64,000 nt of DNA from Streptomyces ruber (GTDB lineage Bacteria; Actinomycetota; Actinomycetes; Streptomycetales; Streptomycetaceae). Positions 17,441 through 26,059 of the stretch are shown piece after piece. The DNA lies in contig NZ_BMQK01000017.1 of the NCBI RefSeq assembly GCF_014648075.1, positions 1-64,000 on the forward strand, in the 5' to 3' direction. The notes beneath the pieces are model-generated. The model did no database searches and was not told where the DNA came from. It saw only the letters and a program-made list of their open reading frames with translations. The position numbers were made by a program, and so were the translations under genes. Each line of letters opens with the position of its first letter. Positions within the stretch are counted from its first letter, which is position 1.

Positions 17441-17757
17441 CCGCATTCGTACGCGCGTGCGCGGTGAGCGAGCTGGAGGAGGACACCCCCAAGCGGGTGG
17501 AACTCGACGGCACGCCGGTCGCGGTCGTCCGTACCGAGGGCGAGGTGTTCGCGATCAACGACATCTGCTCGCACGCGAACGTCTCGCTCTCCGAGGGCGA
17601 GGTGGACAACTGCCAGATCGAGTGCTGGCTGCACGGCTCCGCCTTCGACCTCCGCACCGGCAAGCCGTCCGGCCTTCCCGCGACGCGCCCCGTCCCCGTA
17701 TACCCCGTAAAGATCGAAGGGGACGACGTGCTCGTCTCCCTCACCCAGGAGTCCTGA
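17437..17757 (+). CDS. Rieske [2Fe-2S] ferredoxin of the suf operon
   Basis: A 106-residue soluble Rieske-type ferredoxin, resembling the small subunit of non-haem dioxygenases and NirD. The ligand set is C-x-H (ICSHANVS, about residue 44) and C-x2-H (ECWLHGSAF, about residue 62). Its place between sufD and sufC is standard in actinobacteria. It may deliver electrons for assembly or act as a cluster acceptor; the precise role is not established by the sequence. Confidence 0.9.
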   Translation: MTAFVRACAVSELEEDTPKRVELDGTPVAVVRTEGEVFAINDICSHANVSLSEGEVDNCQIECWLHGSAFDLRTGKPSGLPATRPVPVYPVKIEGDDVLVSLTQES

Positions 17758-17764
17758 GGCACCC

Positions 17765-18525
<761 letters not shown>

Positions 18526-18529
<4 letters not shown>

Positions 18530-19782
18530 CACAGCTGCCGGGCCTCCTCGACACCGAGGCGATCCGCAAGGACTTCCCGATCCTCGACCGCGTCCTGCAC
18601 GACGGCAAGAAGCTCGTGTACCTCGACAACGCCGCGACCTCGCAGACCCCGCGCCAGGTCATCGACGTCCTCGACGAGTACTACGAGCAGCACAACGCCA
18701 ACGTCCACCGTGGCGTGCACGTGCTGGCCGAGGAGGCCACGGCGCTGTACGAGGGTGCGCGGGACAAGGTCGCCGCGTTCGTCAACGCACCCAGCCGCGA
18801 CGAGGTGATCTTCACCAAGAACGCCTCGGAGTCCCTCAACCTCGTGGCCAACATGCTCGGCTGGGCCGACGAGCCCTACCGGGTCGACCACGAGACCGAG
18901 ATCGTCATCACGGAGATGGAGCACCACTCCAACATCGTCCCGTGGCAGCTGCTGTCGCAGCGCACGGGCGCGAAGCTGAAGTGGTTCGGCCTCACCGACG
19001 ACGGCCGCCTGGACCTCTCGAACATCGACGAGGTCATCACGGAGAAGACGAAGATCGTCTCCTTTGTGCTGGTGTCGAACATCCTGGGCACCCACAACCC
19101 CGTCGAGGCGATAGTGCGCCGGGCGCAGGAGGTCGGGGCCCTGGTCCTGATCGACGCCTCGCAGGCCGCGCCGCACATGCCGCTGGACGTCCAGGCCCTC
19201 CAGGCCGACTTCGTGGCCTTCACCGGCCACAAGATGTGCGGCCCGACCGGCATCGGGGTGCTCTGGGGCCGCCAGGAGCTGCTGGAGGACCTGCCTCCGT
19301 TCCTGGGTGGCGGCGAGATGATCGAGACGGTGTCGATGCACTCCTCGACGTACGCCCCGGCGCCCCACAAGTTCGAGGCGGGCACCCCGCCGATCGCCCA
19401 GGCGGTCGGGCTCGGCGCGGCGATCGACTACCTGTCGTCCATCGGCATGGACAAGATCCTCGCCCATGAGAACGCCCTCACCGAGTACGCGGTGAAGCGG
19501 TTGACCGAGGTCCCCGACCTGCGCATCATCGGTCCCGCCACGGCCGAGGACCGCGGTGCGGCGATCTCCTTCACGCTCGGCGACATCCACCCGCACGACG
19601 TGGGCCAGGTCCTCGACGAGCAGGGCATCGCGGTGCGTGTCGGTCATCACTGTGCCCGGCCCGTCTGCCTCCGCTACGGAATTCCTGCGACCACGCGGGC
19701 GTCGTTCTATCTGTACTCCACGCCCGCCGAGATCGACGCACTGGTCGAGGGGCTGGAGCACGTACGGAACTTCTTCGGCTGA
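18526..19782 (+). CDS. sufS: Cysteine desulfurase SufS
   Basis: This 418-residue PLP enzyme of class V removes sulfur from cysteine as a persulfide for cluster assembly. The PLP lysine is in AFTGHKMCGPTGIGVLWG near residue 235. The active-site cysteine is in RVGHHCARPVCLRYG near residue 376, in the group II (SufS) context. GTG 18526 overlaps the sufC stop. A SufU-type partner is encoded 16 bases downstream, in line with SufS using SufU rather than SufE. Confidence 0.96.
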
Positions 19783-19798
19783 GGGGCGTGCTGAAACG

Positions 19799-20272
19799 GT
19801 GAAGCTGGATTCGATGTACCAGGACGTCATCCTGGACCATTACAAGAACCCGCACGGGCGGGGCTTGCGGGATGGCGACGCCGAGGTGCACCACGTGAAC
19901 CCGACCTGCGGCGACGAGATCACCCTGCGTGTGAAGTACGACGGCACGACGATCAGTGACGTCTCGTACGAGGGCCAGGGCTGCTCCATCAGCCAGGCCT
20001 CGGCCTCCGTGCTGAACGAGCTCCTCGTCGGCAAGGAGCTGTCCGACGCGCAAAAGATCCAGGAGACCTTCCTGGAGCTGATGCAGTCGAAGGGCAGGCT
20101 GGAGCCCGACGACGCGATGGAGGAGGTCCTGGAGGACGCGGTCGCGTTCGCCGGGGTCTCCAAGTACCCGGCCCGGGTGAAGTGCGCCCTGCTGAGCTGG
20201 ATGGCCTGGAAGGACGCGACGGCCCAGGCCCTGGGCGGAGCCGACGCCGACGCCGAGAGGAAGAGCGCATGA
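19799..20272 (+). CDS. sufU: Sulfur-transfer protein SufU
   Basis: A 157-residue zinc-dependent sulfurtransferase that accepts persulfide from SufS. The three conserved cysteines are in NPTCGDEI (about residue 37), GQGCSISQAS (about 62) and RVKCALLSW (about 131), and the 19-residue insert between the last two characteristic of SufU over IscU is present. Start GTG 19799 has GAGGGG 12 bases before it; ATG 19814 is a less likely internal alternative. The stop overlaps the next ATG as ATGA. Confidence 0.95.
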   Translation: MKLDSMYQDVILDHYKNPHGRGLRDGDAEVHHVNPTCGDEITLRVKYDGTTISDVSYEGQGCSISQASASVLNELLVGKELSDAQKIQETFLELMQSKGRLEPDDAMEEVLEDAVAFAGVSKYPARVKCALLSWMAWKDATAQALGGADADAERKSA

Positions 20273-20604
20273 CCGAGACCGCCGAGAAGATGAAGCCGGC
20301 CTCCGAGGAGGAGCTCCGCGAGGCCCTGATGGACGTCGTCGACCCCGAGCTGGGCATCGACGTCGTCAATCTCGGCCTGATCTACGGCATCCACGTCGAC
20401 GACGCGAACATCGCGACCGTCGACATGACCCTGACGTCGGCGGCCTGCCCGCTGACGGACGTGATCGAGGACCAGGCGAAGTCCGCCACGGACGGCCTGG
20501 TCAGCGAGTTGCGGATCAACTGGGTCTGGATGCCGCCGTGGGGCCCCGACAAGATCACGGACGACGGCCGCGAGCAGCTCCGGGCGCTCGGGTTCAACGT
20601 CTGA
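20269..20604 (+). CDS. sufT: SufT/MIP18-family (DUF59) Fe-S maturation protein
   Basis: A 111-residue protein of the DUF59 family related to the MIP18/PaaD carriers that help mature Fe-S proteins. Signatures are VVDPELGIDVVNLGLIYGI near residue 25 and the reactive cysteine in TSAACPLTDVI near residue 63. It is the last gene of the suf operon, coupled to sufU by an ATGA overlap, and is followed 15 bases later by a terminator. In staphylococci and mycobacteria the homologue supports cluster delivery under demand. Confidence 0.9.
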   Translation: MTETAEKMKPASEEELREALMDVVDPELGIDVVNLGLIYGIHVDDANIATVDMTLTSAACPLTDVIEDQAKSATDGLVSELRINWVWMPPWGPDKITDDGREQLRALGFNV

Positions 20605-20618
20605 GGCACAGTGCCACG

Positions 20619-20650
20619 AAGGGCGGCACCCCGTCGGGGGCGCCGCCCTT
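20619..20650 (+). terminator. Terminator of the suf operon
   Basis: AAGGGCGGC (20619-20627) pairs with GCCGCCCTT (20642-20650), with CCCC/GGGG pairs continuing the stem inwards around one mismatch. Confidence 0.8.
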
Positions 20651-20669
20651 CGGCGTGCGGAAGACCCGA

Positions 20670-20687
20670 TGCGTACGGCCGTACACA
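20670..20687. promoter_or_regulatory. Palindromic operator in front of the SMR gene (probable TetR site)
   Basis: The 12-base perfect palindrome GTACGGCCGTAC (20673-20684) extends to an 18-base site with TG and CA ends and one mismatched pair. It sits about 30 bases upstream of the SMR start, just before the -10, where a TetR repressor would block transcription. Confidence 0.5.
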
Positions 20688-20695
20688 ACGCCGCG

Positions 20696-20701
20696 TACGC
20701 T
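20696..20701 (+). promoter_or_regulatory. -10 (TACGCT) of a probable leaderless SMR transcript
   Basis: TACGCT is followed by seven bases and then ATG 20709; no ribosome site is present. Confidence 0.45.
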
Positions 20702-20708
20702 CCTCCGC

Positions 20709-21029
20709 ATGACCTACCTGCTGCTCTTCGGGGCCATCGCCGCCGAAGTCATCGCGACGACCTCCATGAAGTTCAGCGAGGGCTTCAGCAAGCTGTGGCC
20801 CTCGGTGCTGACCGCCGTCGGGTACGTGGTCTCCTTCTACCTGCTCGCCCAGGCCCTGAAGAGCATGTCGATCGGCACGGCCTACGCGATCTGGTCCGGG
20901 GTCGGCACGGCGACGGTCGCGGTCATCGGGCTGCTCGCCTTCGGGGAGGCGCTGACCGCCGCGAAGGTCGCCGGCATCGCGCTGATCATCATCGGAGTGG
21001 TGGTGCTGAACCTCGGGGGCGCGCACTGA
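20709..21029 (+). CDS. Small multidrug resistance (SMR) family efflux protein
   Basis: A 106-residue, four-helix membrane protein of the EmrE/QacE group that exchanges protons for cationic compounds as a dimer. The essential membrane glutamate is Glu13 (FGAIAAEVIATTS). The helix-2/3 stretch includes MSIGTAYAIWSGVGTATVAV and the last helix GIALIIIGVVVLNLGG. Length is exactly that of the family. Its stop overlaps the ATG of a TetR-family gene by one base, so pump and regulator form a bicistron. Confidence 0.93.
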   Translation: MTYLLLFGAIAAEVIATTSMKFSEGFSKLWPSVLTAVGYVVSFYLLAQALKSMSIGTAYAIWSGVGTATVAVIGLLAFGEALTAAKVAGIALIIIGVVVLNLGGAH

Positions 21030-21564
21030 TGCCCCGCCGCTACGATCCCGGGCGCCGTGAACGGCTGGTCGACGCGGCCGTCCGGGGCGTGGCCGAGAAG
21101 GGGGCGCCGGGCTGAGCCACCGCACCGTGGCCGCCGCGGCGGACGTGCCGCTCGGCTCGACGACGTACCACTTCGAGACCCTCGACGACCTCCTGGCCGC
21201 CGCGTTCCGCCGGGCCGGCGAGAACTTCCTCGGCGTGATCGCCGCCGACGGTTCCCTCACGGAGGGCACCTCCGACCTCGCCGTCCATCTCGCCCGGCTG
21301 ACGGGGGAGTGGCTCGCGGGCGGCCGTGCGGGGCTGGAGACGGAGTACGAGCTGTGTCTCGCCGCGCTGCGCCGCCCCGCGCTCCGGCCCGTCGCCGCCG
21401 AGTGGACCGCCCGGCTCACGGACCTGCTCGCCCGCCGCACGGACCCCGTCACCGCACGCGCCGTGGCCGCCCTGCTCGACGGCGTCTGCCGGCAGGTGCC
21501 GCTGACGGACACGGCGTACGACGAGGAGTGCACGCGGCGGACGCCGACGCGGCTGCTTGCCTGA
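21029..21564 (+). pseudogene. TetR-family regulator, frameshifted
   Basis: The N-terminal part (MPRRYDPGRRERLVDAAVRG..) starts at ATG 21029 and runs into TGA after 28 codons. The rest (LSHRTVAAAADVPLGSTTYHF, then the ligand domain to RLLA) continues in another frame and stops at 21564. The join is at a run of five G (21100-21104); a sixth G would read VAEKGGAGLSHRTV and restore one 179-residue TetR protein. Either the gene is broken, or the base is a sequencing error, or a slippery G-run switches it. It is coupled to the SMR gene it probably repressed. Confidence 0.85.
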
Positions 21565-21642
21565 TCACACCGCGTGCCGTCGGCGAGGGACCGGCCCGCG
21601 AGACGGCCGCGCACGAGTTCGCCCGAAGGCCCCCCGGCCGGT

Positions 21643-21648
21643 TAGGTT
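21643..21648 (+). promoter_or_regulatory. -10 (TAGGTT) of a probable leaderless dapD transcript
   Basis: TAGGTT ends six bases before ATG 21655, and there is no Shine-Dalgarno sequence. Confidence 0.45.
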
Positions 21649-21654
21649 GCCCTC

Positions 21655-22644
21655 ATGACCGACACGACTTCTCCTCGCACCACCGGCGCCGCGGCCGCCG
21701 GCCTCGCCACGATCGCCGCCGACGGCACCGTCCTCGACACCTGGTTCCCCGCCCCCGAGCTCACCGGTGAGCCCGGTCCCTCCGGCACCGAGCGGCTGTC
21801 CGCCGAGCGGGCCGTCGAGCTGCTCGGCGAGGGCGCGGCCAAGGCGATCGGCCCGGACGCCCGCCGGGGCGTCGAGGTGGTCGCGGTCCGCACGGTCATC
21901 GCCTCGCTGGACGAGAAGCCGGTCGACGCGCACGACGTCTACCTGCGCCTCCACCTGCTCTCGCACCGCCTGGTCAAGCCGCACGGGCAGAGCCTCGACG
22001 GCATCTTCGGCCACCTCGCCAACGTCGCCTGGACCTCGCTCGGCCCGGTCGCCGTCGACGACCTGGAGAAGGTCCGCCTCAACGCCCGCGCCGAGGGCCT
22101 GCACCTGCAGGTGACCTCGGTCGACAAGTTCCCGCGGATGACGGACTACGTGGCCCCCAAGGGCGTGCGCATCGCCGACGCGGACCGGGTCCGCCTCGGC
22201 GCCCACCTCGCCGAGGGCACCACGGTCATGCACGAGGGCTTCGTCAACTTCAACGCGGGCACGCTCGGCACCTCGATGGTCGAGGGCCGCATCTCCGCGG
22301 GCGTCGTCATCGGCGACGGCTCGGACATCGGCGGCGGCGCCTCCACCATGGGCACCCTGTCCGGCGGCGGCAACGTCGTCATCTCCATCGGCGAGCGCTG
22401 CCTGATCGGCGCCGAGGCGGGCGTCGGCATCGGGCTCGGCGACGAATGCGTGGTCGAGGCCGGTCTGTACATCACCGCCGGCACCCGGGTCACGATGCCC
22501 GACGGCCAGATCGTCAAGGCCCGCGAGCTCTCCGGCGCCTCGAACATCCTCTTCCGCCGCAACTCGGTCACCGGCGCCGTCGAGGCCCGCCCGAACAACG
22601 CGGTGTGGGGCGGGCTGAACGAGGTCCTGCACAGCCACAACTGA
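21655..22644 (+). CDS. dapD: Tetrahydrodipicolinate N-succinyltransferase
   Basis: This 329-residue acyltransferase makes N-succinyl-2-amino-6-ketopimelate in the succinylase branch of lysine and diaminopimelate synthesis. It is the long actinobacterial form. The C-terminal half is a left-handed beta-helix of hexapeptide repeats (AHLAEGTTVMHEGFVNFNAG, then GRISAGVVIGDGSDIGGGAS) followed by the SGGGNVVISIGERCLIG block. A possible leaderless promoter lies directly in front. A decayed DapA-family gene lies immediately downstream on the other strand. Confidence 0.95.
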   Translation: MTDTTSPRTTGAAAAGLATIAADGTVLDTWFPAPELTGEPGPSGTERLSAERAVELLGEGAAKAIGPDARRGVEVVAVRTVIASLDEKPVDAHDVYLRLHLLSHRLVKPHGQSLDGIFGHLANVAWTSLGPVAVDDLEKVRLNARAEGLHLQVTSVDKFPRMTDYVAPKGVRIADADRVRLGAHLAEGTTVMHEGFVNFNAGTLGTSMVEGRISAGVVIGDGSDIGGGASTMGTLSGGGNVVISIGERCLIGAEAGVGIGLGDECVVEAGLYITAGTRVTMPDGQIVKARELSGASNILFRRNSVTGAVEARPNNAVWGGLNEVLHSHN

Positions 22645-22674
22645 CCCTCGCGTCCGTCCGCCGGACCCCGTCGT

Positions 22675-23350
22675 TCACCGCGCGCCCACCAGCTCCCCGG
22701 ATGCCTCCAGCAGCCCGTCGGCCGTCTCCCGGCCGCGGGGAGGAGCGGTGGGCGTACCGGGCCGGACGGCAGGCCGAGGCGGGCGAGCAGTGCCTTCACC
22801 GTGACGGTGCCGGGGAGGCCGGCGGCCATGACCGCCTCGATCAGGGGGACGGCGCGCGGCTGGAGCCGGGCGGCGCCGTCCGTGTCGCCGGAGTCGAAGG
22901 CGTCCACGGTCGCCCGGAAATGCCGGGGGCCGCGTTCGCCACCGTGCTGACGTATCCGGCTCCGCCGATCGCGTACAGCGCGAGGACGTACTCGTCGCAG
23001 TCCGTCTAGTACGCCAGTTCCGTGGCGGCCAGTACCTTCTGGGTGCCGAGCAGGTCGTACGCGCGGTCCTTCACCGCCACGATCCGCGGGTGCTCCGCGA
23101 GCCGGAGCACGGTGTCCGCTCGATGCGGGTGCCCGGGCGGCCGGGGGTGCCGTACAGGACGACGGGCAGTGCGCGGTGCCGGCGGCCCCCACGCCCGTCG
23201 TCCCGGACAGCACCAGACCGTCGCAGCCCCCGTCCACCAGCCGGCGGCGAGCCGTTGCGCGCCGTCGAGGTCCAGCGCCCCCGAGGCGGTGAGGGAAGTG
23301 ATCATCGCGTAGCGGGCGCGGCCGAAAGGAGCGGGACGGCGAGTCGTCAT
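22675..23350 (-). pseudogene. Dihydrodipicolinate synthase (DapA)-family pseudogene
   Basis: Read on the minus strand, fragments in all three frames line up in order with a DapA-family protein. They are MTTRRPAPFGRARYAMITSL (from ATG 23350), LVDGGCDGLVLSGTTGVG, then YGTPGRPGTRIE, VLRLAEHPRIVAVKDRAYDL with the catalytic lysine, DEYVLALYAIGGAGYVSTVA, TVDAFDSGDTDGAARLQ, LPGTVTVKALLARLGLPSGP, and a tail ending at 22675. A TAG at 23006-23008 interrupts the highest-similarity part, and at least three frame changes separate the fragments. It fills an 814-base gap that otherwise lacks a gene. Confidence 0.82.
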
Positions 23351-23458
23351 GGGGAGTAGTGTCGACGCAACCACCGTGAAGCACTACTTGAACCTACTGC
23401 GCGATACCGGTCGGATTCACTGTACGAACAGCAGTGGTCCCCGGTCACGGGAGGCGTC

Positions 23459-23614
23459 ATGAGGCTCGGCAAGGCACTCGCCACCGGAAGCGCGGAGGAA
23501 CGGGCCCCGTTCCGGCGGGAGCGGCGGGAGACCCCGCCCCGCGAGCGGCGACCGCCCCGTACGGCCGAGGGAGCGCCGGACGCGGCGGCCGAAGAGGTAC
23601 CGGTCGCGCGATGA
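23459..23614 (+). CDS. Small charged actinobacterial protein, 51 residues
   Basis: MRLGKALATGSAEERAPFRR is followed by an Arg/Glu/Pro-rich region ending in AAAEEVPVAR. It has a very good ribosome site (GGGAGG, four bases before ATG 23459), and its stop overlaps the next ATG as ATGA, so it is probably translated. It is highly charged and likely disordered, with no membrane segment. I recognise short proteins with this MRLGKALATG start in streptomycetes but know of no function. Confidence 0.7.
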   Translation: MRLGKALATGSAEERAPFRRERRETPPRERRPPRTAEGAPDAAAEEVPVAR

Positions 23615-24333
23615 GGCTGCGGCTCCCCGAGGAACGTCCGGCGGAGCCGCCGACCGGATACAAGATCGCCCACCCGGTGCTGTCCCAGGACGGCACCCGG
23701 GCCGGCTTCACCGGGGTCTCCCTGGGCGGCGCGCTGCCGTACACCGTGCTCGACGAGGCGCGGTGTCTCTACGGACGGCGGCACCGCGCGCCCGCGCGGC
23801 TCTGCGGCTGCGGCTTCCACTGCCTGCACGACCGGTCGGCGGCCGAGGGCCTGCTGTGCACCGCCGAGCACCGCGCGGCCGTCCTGCTGGAGGTCACCGT
23901 CCTCGGCGCCTACATCCGCTTCGAGCGCGGCTACCGCCATGCCCGCCAGCGGGTGCGCACCGCGACCCTCACCCCGTGCGCGTGCGGCGCGGCGGCCGTG
24001 GCCCTCGCCGACGCGGGCTGGGGGCGCCCGGGCTGGCGCGCGCTGGCCGGTACCTGTGCGGCCTGCGCCGAGGGCCGTCCGGCGGCGTCCCCGGCGGCCT
24101 TCGCGCGACTGGCCGGGAACGGGCTGAGGGTGCTGACCGGGGCGAGGACGCAACTGCCGGGCGCCGGCGGGCCGCTCGACGGGCCGGCGCCACCGGACGG
24201 GCTCGGGGTGCCCGGGCTCATTGCCGAGACCGCGCTGCTCCAGGCCCGGCTCGACCGGCTCCAGGCCCAGCTCGCACGGCTCGGCGAGGACGGCTCCCGC
24301 AGGCCGCCGCGGGCAGCGCCCCCACAGGGGTAG
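23611..24333 (+). CDS. Cysteine-rich conserved hypothetical protein
   Basis: A 240-residue soluble protein. After an N-terminal domain (HPVLSQDGTRAGFTGVSLGG) there are grouped cysteines suggesting zinc binding: RLCGCGFHCLHDRSA near residue 70, LLCTAEHRAAVLLE near residue 86, TPCACGAAAVALADAGWG near residue 125 and TCAACAEGRPAAS near residue 148. The C terminus forms a Leu/Gln/Arg-rich heptad-like helix (LLQARLDRLQAQLARLGED), a likely coiled coil. It is coupled to the 51-residue gene upstream. The function is unknown. Confidence 0.78.
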   Translation: MRLRLPEERPAEPPTGYKIAHPVLSQDGTRAGFTGVSLGGALPYTVLDEARCLYGRRHRAPARLCGCGFHCLHDRSAAEGLLCTAEHRAAVLLEVTVLGAYIRFERGYRHARQRVRTATLTPCACGAAAVALADAGWGRPGWRALAGTCAACAEGRPAASPAAFARLAGNGLRVLTGARTQLPGAGGPLDGPAPPDGLGVPGLIAETALLQARLDRLQAQLARLGEDGSRRPPRAAPPQG

Positions 24334-24385
24334 CGCGTGCGCGGCCGGGTACCCGAGTGACCCCACTGAGAGGAGGCGGGACACC

Positions 24386-24844
24386 GTGACCGGGACTTTG
24401 GACAGCAGGCCGGTACGGCCGACGGCGGACGGACAGCGCGCCGCACGGCCGGCGGCGGAGGGGCACCACAGCGTCGGCGAACTGGTCGGGCAGGCCACCG
24501 AGCAGCTCTCCCTGCTCGTACGGCAGGAGATCGCCCTGGCCAAGGAGGAGCTGACGGAGAAGGGCAAGCGCGCGGGCCGGGGCGGCGGACTGCTCGGTGG
24601 CGCCGGTGCCGTCGCCTATGTCGGACTGATGGCCGCCGCGGGCACCGGGGTCGCCGCACTCTCGCTGGTGCTGGCCGTCTGGGCGGCCGCGCTCATCGTG
24701 ACGGGCGTGCTGTTCGTCGTCGCGGGTGTGCTCGCGATGATGGGCCGGGCCCAGTTGCGCCGGGCCACGCCGCCCATGCCCGAGCGGACCATCGACAGCG
24801 TCAAGGCCGATGTCGAGGAGATCAAGGAAAGGGCGCACCGATGA
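24386..24844 (+). CDS. Phage holin-superfamily (DUF1469) membrane protein
   Basis: A 152-residue integral membrane protein of the Actinobacteria-wide DUF1469 family, named after similarity to holins although it is a chromosomal gene. It has an amphipathic QATEQLSLLVRQEIALAKEE helix near residue 36, then two hydrophobic segments (AVAYVGLMAAAGTGVAALSL and LIVTGVLFVVAGVLAMMG), and ends with a charged helix. GTG 24386 follows GAGAGGAGGCGGG. It overlaps the DUF3618 gene by ATGA. The pair is common in actinomycetes and is thought to act at the membrane; the exact role is unknown. Confidence 0.85.
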   Translation: MTGTLDSRPVRPTADGQRAARPAAEGHHSVGELVGQATEQLSLLVRQEIALAKEELTEKGKRAGRGGGLLGGAGAVAYVGLMAAAGTGVAALSLVLAVWAAALIVTGVLFVVAGVLAMMGRAQLRRATPPMPERTIDSVKADVEEIKERAHR

Positions 24845-25143
24845 CCAGTACCTCCAGTACTCCCCCCTCGGCGGCCCGGCAGGGGCACGAGGGGGCCAAG
24901 GGCCCCGACGAGCTGCGGCAGCAGATCGCGGAGACCCGGGCACGGCTCGGCGACACGGTCGAGGAACTCGCCGCCAAGGCCGACGTCAAGGCGCGCGCCC
25001 AGGCGCAGATGGCGGACCTCAAGGGCGCGGCCTCGCACGCCGCCCGTTCGGTGCGGGAACGCGTGCCGGTGGCCGCGGTGGCGGGTGGCGTGGGCGTGGC
25101 GGTCGTCGTGGCGGTGGGCGTCTACCTGTGGCGCCGCCACTGA
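24841..25143 (+). CDS. DUF3618 membrane-anchored protein
   Basis: A 100-residue protein with the DUF3618 signature DELRQQIAETRARLGDTVEE near residue 22, a helical Ala/Lys-rich middle, and one C-terminal membrane helix (VAAVAGGVGVAVVVAVGVYL) followed by WRRH. It probably pairs with the DUF1469 protein to which it is translationally coupled, with the helical part facing the cytosol. A terminator follows 34 bases after the stop. Confidence 0.88.
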   Translation: MTSTSSTPPSAARQGHEGAKGPDELRQQIAETRARLGDTVEELAAKADVKARAQAQMADLKGAASHAARSVRERVPVAAVAGGVGVAVVVAVGVYLWRRH

Positions 25144-25176
25144 GACCCGGGCCGGGGCGGCCGCGCCCGGTGGACG

Positions 25177-25210
25177 AGGACCACGGTGCCGTGGGGGCGC
25201 CGTGGTCCTT
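25177..25210 (+). terminator. Terminator after the DUF3618 gene
   Basis: AGGACCACGG (25177-25186) pairs perfectly with CCGTGGTCCT (25200-25209) and is followed by T, C, C. Confidence 0.75.
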
Positions 25211-25240
25211 CCGGCGTACGGGGCGGGCGCGGGACCGGAC

Positions 25241-25271
25241 TTGACCTCAAGTTTGGTCGAGGTCGGAGGGT
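25241..25271 (+). promoter_or_regulatory. SoxR-type operator inside a 19-base-spacer promoter
   Basis: TTGACCTCAAG-TTTG-GTCGAGGTC has perfect GACCTC/GAGGTC arms (25243-25248, 25259-25264) and matches the TTGACCTCAAG half-site of streptomycete SoxR boxes. The TTGACC doubles as a -35, and a GAGGGT -10-like hexamer (25266-25271) follows with a 19-base spacer, the overlong spacing that MerR-family activators correct. Confidence 0.65.
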
Positions 25272-25335
25272 GGTGGGCGCGGGCGCGGGGCACTGACGGC
25301 CCGCGCCGAGACCCACCGCACCCACGGAGGCTGCC

Positions 25336-26034
25336 ATGACCCGGCGTACCGCCGAGCTGCCCGACCCGACCGGAGACAGTGACGCCGCGACGGTCCCCTT
25401 CTTCAGCACCTGGCGCGTGGGCACTCCCGAGCGGCAGCGCGAGGCGGTGGAGGCGATCGCCGCCACCTGGCTGACCGCGCCCTGGCCCGCCGACGGCCTG
25501 CTCGGCTACCACGTCCACACCGGGCACGACGGCACGACGCTGCTGCACCACTCCCGCTGGGCGCGGGAGCAGGACTACGAGGACTTCGTGCGGACGGGCG
25601 GGCGTCAGGAGCGCGTCGACGCGATCGACGTCGCCGTGCCGGGCATCGAGCGCGTGGGCCTGCACCGCTACCGCCACTACCGCAGCCACGGGCGCGCCCG
25701 CGACGACACGCGCACGGCCGGCCTCGTGGTCACCGTCCGCGTGGACTTCGAGCCGGAGGCGGCCGGGCGGCGGGCCGAGTGGGCCGACCTCGTCCTGGAC
25801 GCCCTCGCCGGGAACGCGGACGGCGACCGCGGCCTCGTCTCCGCCCACTTCCACCTCAGCCAGGACGGCACCCACGTCCTGAACTACGCCGAGTGGGAGA
25901 GCGGGGAGGCGTACGACGAGGCCCTCGCCGACGGAACGCCCACCCCCGAGTGGCGGCGGGTGCGGGCGTTCCCCGGGCTGAAGGGGAGCACGGGCGGCCG
26001 GTACACGCACGCGCTCGGCCTCGTGCCCGAGTGA
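25336..26034 (+). CDS. ABM-domain (antibiotic biosynthesis monooxygenase-like) protein, SoxR-regulated type
   Basis: A 232-residue protein made of two ABM (dimeric alpha/beta barrel) repeats. The first (ATVPFFSTWRVGTPERQREA to AIDVAVPGIERVGLHRYR) and the second (GLVVTVRVDFEPEA to FPGLKGSTGGRYTHALGLV) each include an H-F/T-x-L-S/x-D-G-T-H-x-L-x-Y-A-E-W type strand. ABM enzymes oxidise quinones and polycyclic aromatics, usually without a cofactor. Start ATG 25336 follows GGAGG. The S. coelicolor SoxR regulon is reported to include a monooxygenase-like gene, and the operator upstream fits that. Confidence 0.85.
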   Translation: MTRRTAELPDPTGDSDAATVPFFSTWRVGTPERQREAVEAIAATWLTAPWPADGLLGYHVHTGHDGTTLLHHSRWAREQDYEDFVRTGGRQERVDAIDVAVPGIERVGLHRYRHYRSHGRARDDTRTAGLVVTVRVDFEPEAAGRRAEWADLVLDALAGNADGDRGLVSAHFHLSQDGTHVLNYAEWESGEAYDEALADGTPTPEWRRVRAFPGLKGSTGGRYTHALGLVPE

Positions 26035-26059
26035 CCCCGGACGGGCGGACGGGCGGACC

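Noticed and set aside
22446..23009. A plus-strand gene in the gap after dapD
   Set aside because: The translation has no motif, while the minus strand shows ordered DapA fragments.
24386..24844. Phage holin homology as evidence for a prophage
   Set aside because: DUF1469 proteins are normal chromosomal actinobacterial proteins, and no other phage gene is nearby.
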